A stretch of DNA of 8,779 bases from NCBI GenBank assembly GCA_016938155.1, contig JAFGVF010000025.1, positions 1 through 8,779 on the forward strand. Direction: 5' to 3'. Each line of letters begins with the position of its first letter. The stretch's first letter is position 1. The notes beneath the pieces were generated by a model that had not been told where the DNA came from, made no database searches, and saw only the letters and a program-made list of their open reading frames with translations. This document shows, piece by piece, positions 1 to 6,800 of this stretch. The position numbers were made by a program, and so were the translations under genes. Source of the stretch: Candidatus Cloacimonadota bacterium (GTDB lineage Bacteria; Cloacimonadota; Cloacimonadia; Cloacimonadales; JAFGVF01).

Positions 1-187
1 AATTTTTAGAACTCTACTAAATATTGAGCAGAAAACTGTGTAATCAATATGTGGTCAGTATCAGTAGCATGTAGAAATTTTAGAAGAAGTTTATGCAAAC
101 TTTATTGATAACTAACCTTTTCTTACCAAACAAACGGGTATTACTTGGGAGTTTTCAAGTGTAGCAACTGAGCGTATTATGAGTTAT
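1..187. other. Non-coding stretch beyond the terminator of the first gene
   Basis: No intact gene is visible in this stretch. All six frames are interrupted by stops. Plus frame 2 has readable pieces (HVEILEEVYANFIDN, then TGITWEFSSVATERIM) broken by several stops, and one minus frame gives IRSVATLENSQVIPVCLVRKG before a stop. Either could be chance or a decayed gene remnant, and neither matches a family I recognise. No promoter, tRNA or repeat is evident. Confidence 0.5.
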
Positions 188-214
188 AAAAAAAGCCCTC
201 CGATTGGAGGGCTT
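188..214 (-). terminator. Intrinsic terminator of the 1148-residue surface protein gene
   Basis: A perfect 9-bp stem (193-201 pairing with 206-214, AAGCCCTCC/GGAGGGCTT) closes a 4-nt loop. On the minus strand a run of seven T (188-194) overlaps the stem base and follows it. The stem begins 16 nt after the TAA stop of the gene. A GC-rich core with a U-tract is the classic rho-independent form, and the T-run gives the direction as minus. Confidence 0.93.
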
Positions 215-230
215 ATAGGTTATATGAAGA

Positions 231-3200
231 TTACTTCATCAGAATCATCTTCTTAGTTTTGGTATAATTGTCAGTATGCATTTTGTAGAAATAAATACCG
301 CTAGAGACTTTTCTCCCCTGAGAATCGTTTCCTTTCCAAAGAATGTTATGAGTTCCTGCTGCAAAGTTGCCTTCAGCAATTCTGGCGACCTGCTGACCCT
401 TGATATTGAAAATATCAATAGTAACATTAGCATTGTCCTTCAAACTAAAACTGATGGTAGTTTCAGGATTGAAAGGATTGGGGTAGTTTCCATTTAACAT
501 AGTGGTTTCGGGAAGAGTAGGTTGACCTTCGTTATCCAAAGCACCATTCTCATTCATAACCATTAGGTCATCCAACATCATGAACATTGTCTGATTAGAA
601 ACGCAATGGATTCCGATTCTTATCTCATCACCGGAATAAGCAGACAAGTCTTGGACAAAATGTGTCCATGATAATGGAACATCAATTGGTTGGTCACCGC
701 TGATGATTGTGAAATCAGCAGGATCAACGCTACCATTAGAGATGCCAATTTCAAACTGTTCCATACCGAATTCGGTTGTATATGAACGGGCATAGAATGA
801 TAAATTGATAGCATCATCACTTGTTTGGATACGAGGAGAGATTAACCAGTCATCATTCATACCTGTAGTAGCAGCAAAACAAGCAGCGTATTTTGTACCG
901 CTTAAAGCATCAGCATTCTGAAGAGAAGGTGTTGTGGCAGTAGGATTAAAAATCATGAAAGCCATTGGTGTACCTTCTCCAGTAAAATCAACACCATTAT
1001 CCAGAGTTTGGGTATTTTCTCCATCTTCATCAAGTGATGTCCAATAACCGAATTCTGTTGCAAAGTTTGCATAAGTGTCAAACTCTTCAGCAATGAGCGG
1101 AGGAGCTATAAATGTGAATGTCTCAGTAATAGTATTACTTGGTGCTGACTCTGCAAGAGGAACATCATACAATGCTGTTACATAGTAATCATAAGTTTGA
1201 TCAAAAACCAAGTTGCTTAGTGGGTCACGATACAGCAATGTAGTAACTGTCTCAGTATTAAGCATAACATCATCTCTGTAAACATTATAACCCATAACCT
1301 GACGTGTTGCAGGTACAGGAGCATCCCACATCAAAGTGATTCCCTGGAAAGTGATGTCTGCCTGCAATCCTGTTGGAGGTAAAGCAGCTGGAGGAATGGT
1401 GAAAGGTCTGTCAATGTGGAGCACATAATCTTTTGTGTCCCAGCGTTCAGTTCTATCCATTGTAGAAGTTTCAATCTTTAAATAGTAGTAACCTGAATCA
1501 GTTATATCATAGACAATCTCAGGATTGAGGGCATCAAAACTGTTATCATCAACTGCTAATGGAGTTACTTCACTCACTGTTAAACCTAAATTGCTGTATG
1601 GTCCGAAGAAACTTGCATAAAGGTCAACTGTAGAACCGAATTGGTTTTCTGTATGCATTTCAACATGAGCAGGACCTGTCTGCCAGAAAACATACCAATC
1701 TACATCTGTATCAGGCATGATTATTGCAGAAATTTCGATATTGTCCATTGCTATATCTGATACATCTGTTGCCATATCAGAGGTGTCATTGCCGTCTACA
1801 AGATATGCATATCCGTGTAGAGGTATTTGATGAACTTCCCTGGTAACATTGTCGGTTATAGTGATAAGAGCTTCTTTATGCCCCTCGGTTGTTGGGTTGA
1901 AACTACATTCAACTGTAGCAACACCGAATTGAGAAACAGTCAATGGATAAGTATTGTTATCGGTAAGAACAAATTGATCTGCATCAACACCTGAGAGTGA
2001 AATCATAGGATCAATGATTGCATCGGCAAAGCCAAGATTTGTAATTTCGATAATCTCAGAAACTGATGTTGTATTTACATCCTGAACACCAAACTCAATA
2101 TCGGTAGTGTCGATAATTACATATGGGAAATTACCGAGAGTCATCATATCCATTCTTACATTTGGGATATTAGCTGAAGTTCCGGTTGCTGTGGGAGGTG
2201 TTGCGGGATTAATGTTTGAAACACTTGTAAAATAATGAATACTTCGAGTATTGCTTGTCGTTGTGCAATAGAATTCTTCTGAGGGTGAGCCGTTGTTAGC
2301 TTGATTTTCATCAACAGCGATAACAAGATTAGACACTCCATCATAGAAGAAATCCTGATTTAACTGTAATTCTATCCAACCTGCTCCGGTCTGTAAAGGG
2401 ATAACTCCGCTAAAAACCATAGTTAATTCTGATATTGGAATCCAAGAACTGTTACCAGTAAAAGAATCTACATCAGTCAATCCCATATATACATTCCAAT
2501 TGTTACTGTTAGATAAATCAAAAGCACCGTTATAATAATAGGAAAGAGTAGATATCAAACCTGCAGTTCCAAACTCTTCAGGATAATAAATGCTCTGGGT
2601 ATATGAATATGCAGCACCTGTTTCAATTGGCAGATGAGTGTTTGTATTCATTCCGGTGCCTATTGTAACAATACCGTCAAGCCTTGTTGTAAATGACCAT
2701 ACAGGACAGTTTGGAGCATCACCGATAACATTATATGGTACAATTTGCCAAAAATATTGAGTATCAAAATTTAGAGGTGAAGTTATGGCATATTCTGTTG
2801 CCATATTAACATCTAAATTGTTGATCATGTTAGTTGGCGGGTTATCAGTCCCGAAATTGACTTTGTAACCATCAGGGAAGTTTCCACCTGATTGCCAGCG
2901 TAACACTGGAGTAACGGATAAGTCAATTGAAGCATCCACCGGAGAAACCAGTACTGCACTGTTTGGTGGGATACTAAGAGTAGTAAATGACCAAACCGGA
3001 CAATTCACAGCATTTCCTTGTGCATTAAAGGGTATAATCTGCCAATAGTACATAGTATTTGCAGTTAATCCGGTCATATCATAAGTAGTTACAACTCCTA
3101 CATCTGTCATGCTTATCATATTGGTAGGTGGATTATCTGTACCAAAAGAAAGATAGTAACCATCAACACTTCCGACCAGACTCCAAGCAAGAGTTAAATT

Positions 3201-3677
3201 GAGTGGGATATCTACTTGCACATCAGCAGGATAGATTACATTAGCCGGCTGTGGCGGGACGGGAACAGGTGGAGTCATTATAATTGGGATTAGATTCCAA
3301 TCCCAAAGATCAGGGTCACCACTTGTTAGAGTATAACTTAAATCAAGATAATCACCATCAGATATTTTCTGAATATGGACATCTACTACCTGACCTGGTG
3401 CCCAAGGAGTACCAAGATTATTAAAATCTTCAATCTGAAAACCGACCATTGGGAAACCCATACCGGTTTCAGCTGCAGTTGCCCAATATGTGTTTAAAGA
3501 AGTTTGGGGTGTTAGGATTTGTGTTGGATAATCGGGGCGAACTACTGTCCAATCCAAATCAGCCCAAGTAGGTTCGTTTCCATCTGAGTCCAAGAAACCG
3601 ATAATTAATGTGTGTTGAGCAAAAATCGGTAATATTGCTATTAGCAATAACACTGATAAAAATAGATATTTCTTCAT
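231..3677 (-). CDS. Secreted multidomain surface protein with fibronectin III repeats, cleaved-adhesin domain and C-terminal sorting domain
   Basis: This is a complete gene of 1148 residues. The ATG at 3677 is supported by a Shine-Dalgarno site 6 nt upstream and by a clear signal peptide (Lys-Lys, hydrophobic core, probable cut after Ala20). Domains by my reading: beta-rich N-terminal domain (21-135); two tandem fibronectin III-like domains (141-233, 236-331), each with FGTDNPPTNMI and ending CPVWSFTT; a beta domain opening TIGTGMNTNTHLPIE (333-515); an ASH/choice-of-anchor-D-like domain (518-624); a PPC-like domain (626-755) with DVDWYVF; a third fibronectin III (766-855) with MGYNVYRDD; a choice-of-anchor-J or cleaved-adhesin-like domain (861-1040) with NDDWLISPRI; and a Por/FlgD-Ig-type sorting domain (1061-1148) starting at NYPNPFNP. 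No catalytic motif is seen. The inferred role is extracellular or cell-surface binding, exported by Sec and then probably a type IX-like route. The coding call is certain; the exact ligand and function are unknown. Confidence 0.95.
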   Translation of the reverse strand: MKKYLFLSVLLLIAILPIFAQHTLIIGFLDSDGNEPTWADLDWTVVRPDYPTQILTPQTSLNTYWATAAETGMGFPMVGFQIEDFNNLGTPWAPGQVVDVHIQKISDGDYLDLSYTLTSGDPDLWDWNLIPIIMTPPVPVPPQPANVIYPADVQVDIPLNLTLAWSLVGSVDGYYLSFGTDNPPTNMISMTDVGVVTTYDMTGLTANTMYYWQIIPFNAQGNAVNCPVWSFTTLSIPPNSAVLVSPVDASIDLSVTPVLRWQSGGNFPDGYKVNFGTDNPPTNMINNLDVNMATEYAITSPLNFDTQYFWQIVPYNVIGDAPNCPVWSFTTRLDGIVTIGTGMNTNTHLPIETGAAYSYTQSIYYPEEFGTAGLISTLSYYYNGAFDLSNSNNWNVYMGLTDVDSFTGNSSWIPISELTMVFSGVIPLQTGAGWIELQLNQDFFYDGVSNLVIAVDENQANNGSPSEEFYCTTTSNTRSIHYFTSVSNINPATPPTATGTSANIPNVRMDMMTLGNFPYVIIDTTDIEFGVQDVNTTSVSEIIEITNLGFADAIIDPMISLSGVDADQFVLTDNNTYPLTVSQFGVATVECSFNPTTEGHKEALITITDNVTREVHQIPLHGYAYLVDGNDTSDMATDVSDIAMDNIEISAIIMPDTDVDWYVFWQTGPAHVEMHTENQFGSTVDLYASFFGPYSNLGLTVSEVTPLAVDDNSFDALNPEIVYDITDSGYYYLKIETSTMDRTERWDTKDYVLHIDRPFTIPPAALPPTGLQADITFQGITLMWDAPVPATRQVMGYNVYRDDVMLNTETVTTLLYRDPLSNLVFDQTYDYYVTALYDVPLAESAPSNTITETFTFIAPPLIAEEFDTYANFATEFGYWTSLDEDGENTQTLDNGVDFTGEGTPMAFMIFNPTATTPSLQNADALSGTKYAACFAATTGMNDDWLISPRIQTSDDAINLSFYARSYTTEFGMEQFEIGISNGSVDPADFTIISGDQPIDVPLSWTHFVQDLSAYSGDEIRIGIHCVSNQTMFMMLDDLMVMNENGALDNEGQPTLPETTMLNGNYPNPFNPETTISFSLKDNANVTIDIFNIKGQQVARIAEGNFAAGTHNILWKGNDSQGRKVSSGIYFYKMHTDNYTKTKKMILMK
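234..497 (-). other. C-terminal Por/FlgD-Ig-type sorting domain
   Basis: Residues 1061-1148 carry NYPNPFNP (1064-1071), then IDIFNIKGQQV, AGTHNILWKG, SSGIYFYK and a terminal KKMILMK. This is the pattern of the type IX secretion C-terminal domain, which overlaps the FlgD Ig-like fold. In Bacteroidota such domains direct export across the outer membrane and are usually removed and replaced by a surface anchor. Whether the same machinery is present here cannot be seen in this window. Confidence 0.85.
2685..3257 (-). repeat. Tandem pair of fibronectin III-like domains
   Basis: Two copies of about 95 residues (141-233 and 236-331) lie head to tail. Both have PxN-x-V-x-x-PVDA/PADV openings, a W in strand B, FGTDNPPTNMI, YYWQI or YFWQI followed by VPYN/IPFN, and CPVWSFTT at the end. 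The proteins match far better than the DNA: in the FGTDNPPTNMI motif nine of eleven codons differ, all at the third base. This indicates an old duplication under protein-level constraint, or exchange with diverged family members. Confidence 0.88.
3618..3677 (-). other. Signal peptide of the 1148-residue protein
   Basis: Residues 1-20 have two lysines at positions 2-3, a hydrophobic core rich in Leu and Ile, and a likely signal peptidase I site P-I-F-A before Gln21. No lipobox cysteine is present, so it is not a lipoprotein signal. It also fixes the start codon, since the peptide begins exactly at this Met. Confidence 0.9.
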
Positions 3678-3683
3678 TTGAAA

Positions 3684-3690
3684 CCTCTCT
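3684..3690 (-). promoter_or_regulatory. Ribosome binding site for the 1148-residue gene
   Basis: Minus-strand AGAGAGG ends 6 nt before the ATG at 3677. It is a good purine-rich Shine-Dalgarno match at ideal spacing and supports this start codon. Confidence 0.75.
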
Positions 3691-3754
3691 TTTTTATTCT
3701 TTATCTATTCACAACCATATTGTAACACTAGTTGATGTATTACTCTACATTTCA

Positions 3755-3783
3755 ATAACATTTATAGATTATTGGCATGTCAA
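3755..3783 (-). promoter_or_regulatory. Candidate sigma-70-type promoter
   Basis: On the minus strand, a perfect TTGACA (-35, 3783 to 3778) is followed by a 17-nt spacer and TGTTAT (-10, 3760 to 3755, four of six matches). It lies between the upstream gene's hairpin and the ribosome binding site, and would give a leader of roughly 70 nt. The region is AT-rich, so chance matches are likely. FCB bacteria may also use a different -7/-33 consensus, so this is tentative. Confidence 0.35.
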
Positions 3784-3847
3784 GTTTTTTATAAAAGTTA
3801 TGTGTTTAACTGATGAAATTAGGAATGTTACATTAGCTTAATATGAA

Positions 3848-3875
3848 GACAGACCCTCAGTTATGAGGGTCTGTC
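3848..3875 (-). terminator. Terminator hairpin after the large repeat-protein gene
   Basis: A perfect 12-bp inverted repeat (GACAGACCCTCA at 3848-3859, its complement at 3864-3875) closes a GTTA loop. It lies 12 nt past the TAA stop of the upstream gene. The following minus-strand sequence (TTCATATTAA) is only moderately T-rich, so termination may be weaker than at the other terminator. Position and stem quality still make a terminator or 3'-end-protecting hairpin the best reading. Confidence 0.75.
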
Positions 3876-3887
3876 AGTAAATGATTA

Positions 3888-6800
3888 TTATCTTGTAACT
3901 GCTTCTTTTACGGCAGTTACTTTGAAGAACAATTTCTCGGTAGCTGTTGTACTCCAGGAATTAGTCATTACATTAACAGGAGTAATACCTGTCCATATAT
4001 TCGGTTGAGATGAGGAATAAACATTGTAACCGGTTGCAGAAGGTACTGCTGTCCAAGTTAAATTTATTGTACTTCCAACCACTGAAATCTGTAAGTCCTG
4101 TGGAGTGGCTATAGAGGTTGTAGCATTTATAACCTGCGGTACTCCTGCACCACCTATTACAACTCCGGGTGTAATCTGACAAGTAGTCTCAACATCATAA
4201 ACAATGTCTTCAGATGCATCATACAACTGGAAGTAAACAGTCTCAGAGCTGCCTGCTGATTGGATCACAAGAGTAGCAAAAGCAGCGTCTCTTGTTATAA
4301 GAGTAATACTACCGAAACCTCGGCATTCACCATTAACGAAAGCACCCAATAAATCCCCTGTAGAAGCAGGGATTCCGTCGATACTGACTTCGCAATAGAT
4401 AGTTGCTGTATTATTAGGATAAATTACAACATCATCTTCCCATGACGGTTGATTTTCTGCTCCTGTGACTGTTAAACTTACCGGAATAATAAGTGAGTTC
4501 TCGTCAGGGTCGTTGCTGGTGAGAATAACATTCTTTGCATAAACACCCTCAGTCATGCCGGTAGTATCGACATTAAAGGCTACAACATTGATACTGCTTG
4601 CAGGGATTGTTCCACTAACAGAATCAGTACCATTTAGGCTTAACCAGCTACCTGAACCGCCTGTTGCTGTGATTGTTACATTATCAACTGCCCAGAACCA
4701 GTCATAATCGGCATCATAATAATGGAATCTTACTCTAAGCTCACTGTTGGCATAATCAGTAATCTCGATATTTTGATGGTCGGGTGTTGTCCAGCTTCCT
4801 ACATTAGCAGAAGTCATTGAGAGAACATTCTGCCAGGTTGAACCATCCCAAACATCAACTTCCGCCTTTTCAGCCCCACCTGAACTATAGAACTGGAAGA
4901 AGTGGTCAAAGTCAAGATAAAGAGCTTGAACACCTGAACAACTTACAGTAGGAGTAATCAATTGCTCATCAACAGTTACTCCGCTCCCGGCAGCATCACT
5001 ATCAACAAACATGAATGATGTTCCGTCAATTGAATTTGTTCCACCGTAATTAGCGATATTCTGCCAAGTATCGGTAGAAGTACCTGCATCAACAATCTGC
5101 CAATCACCCGGTAAGCCGGTATCAAAGTTCTCATCTAACAATACACCTGAGCTCGCTTCAGGAGCGATTGTATATGATAATGCCTGTCCACCTGTATTGG
5201 ATATTGTCAGGTTCTGTGTTGATGTAGCATCCGTTCCAACTGAGAATGTGAAGCTGGAAGGATCAATAGCAATATCTGCAGGTATATAACCGTTTCCGGT
5301 AACAGAAACGATCTGAGAGGGATTACTTGCATCATTGCTATTGATAGCAATATTCCCGTTATATGTTGATGCTGAAGTTGGTGTAAATATTATATCATAC
5401 ATCACACTGTTTCCGGCAGTAAGGTTGAAGTTAAGAGTGTTTCTTAAAGCTTGTTTTGTAACTAAGGAGGCAATATATCCGGGTGGAGTGGAGATAGAAC
5501 CAATTAAAGTAGCTCCTCCTACATTTGTAATAGTCAGAGTTTCTGTAGAACTACTACCCACAGCAATGCTTCCGAAGGCAAAAGAGGCATCACTGATAGA
5601 GATAGTCGGAGTTTGAGTTGCAGAATAAACCAGTGTACATGGAATAGTAACAGTAGCTTCATCAGGGTCATTACTTGTGATTACCATGTTTTTCTGATAA
5701 GTACCATATTCGAGTCCATTTGTATCAAATGTCAGGGTTACATTCTGCGAAGAACCACCATTGACCGTTCCACTTGCTGTATCACAAACTATCCATTCGG
5801 TAGTGCTGGCGATAATAATATCAACTGCAAGTCCATTGGTAGCATATCCGCTGGCAGCAACTTGAAGTCCGACTGTGCCATCACTATTTTCAATACCGAT
5901 ATGATGATCTGTTTCAGTTCCTATTGTCTCATACTGGAACTTTATATTCCCGTTTGGATAGAGAATTACTTCAAAAGTAACAGGGTCTGTGGGAGTAGAA
6001 CTATTATAATGCGAAACAGCTTCAAATTGAACAACATAATTCCCGCTAACTGTTTGAGTATAGACATTACCCCAGGTTGTCCCTGCAGGCTTCAAATCAT
6101 CCCAAAGAGGGCAAATCATGTTATTAGGAACTGCTGTTGTCGGAATTGTTGTGTCACTATATGAAGTACTCCCTGTTCCGAAGGAGAGGAAACCGTTGGA
6201 ATTGACAAACATAGAAGTATAATCATTTCCATAGAAATTGAAAGTAAACGGTAATGTTACTTGTTGGTACGAATCATCAGAAAGCGTTAATGCTGTCCCT
6301 GTTGTAGCAATATCAACCCAGGCATAGGTAGGACCATTAGGGTCATTGCTGTCAATCCATGTGTAACCAAAAGTATCCGGTCCTCCTGAACCTCTGGATG
6401 GGTCAGTAAGATTTATGCTGTAGTTAAGAGGAGCATTCCCGGTATTGGCAATTTGAATTGTTCGGTCAATTGTCGTTTCAATGGAACTTTCTACCGAAAC
6501 GCTTGTAGGTGTTACATTTATATCTACAAGCACACCAGTACCTGAAACTGAAATATAGTTACTTGGGTGAGTAGGGTCATTTGATGTAATTGATATATTT
6601 CCGCTATAAGTAATTGCTGCAGTTGGAGCAAAAGTGATGTTGTAGGTATTTGTCTGCCCGGGATTAACAGAATATCCAAGACTATTCCTCTCATTTAGGC
6701 TGGATTGGCTAAACATTGAGGTAGTTGATTCCTTCGGGTTTGTTTGCAATTCGTAACGGGCAGCCAAAGCGACAGTATAGGCGAATGGAGTTACAATGTT

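Noticed and set aside
1..187. Possible decayed gene remnant or transposase fragment
   Set aside because: Readable pieces exist in plus frame 2 and in one minus frame, but stops interrupt both and no motif is recognisable, so a pseudogene call is not supported.
3608..3841. Plus-strand open frame crossing the intergenic region
   Set aside because: It overlaps the signal peptide of the real gene on the opposite strand, has no ribosome binding site, and its hydrophobic content follows from the antisense of AT-rich DNA.
5613..6164. Plus-strand open frame of 183 codons
   Set aside because: It lies wholly antisense to the conserved super-repeat 2, is rich in Cys, Ile and Asn as expected of an antisense shadow, and has no recognisable domain.
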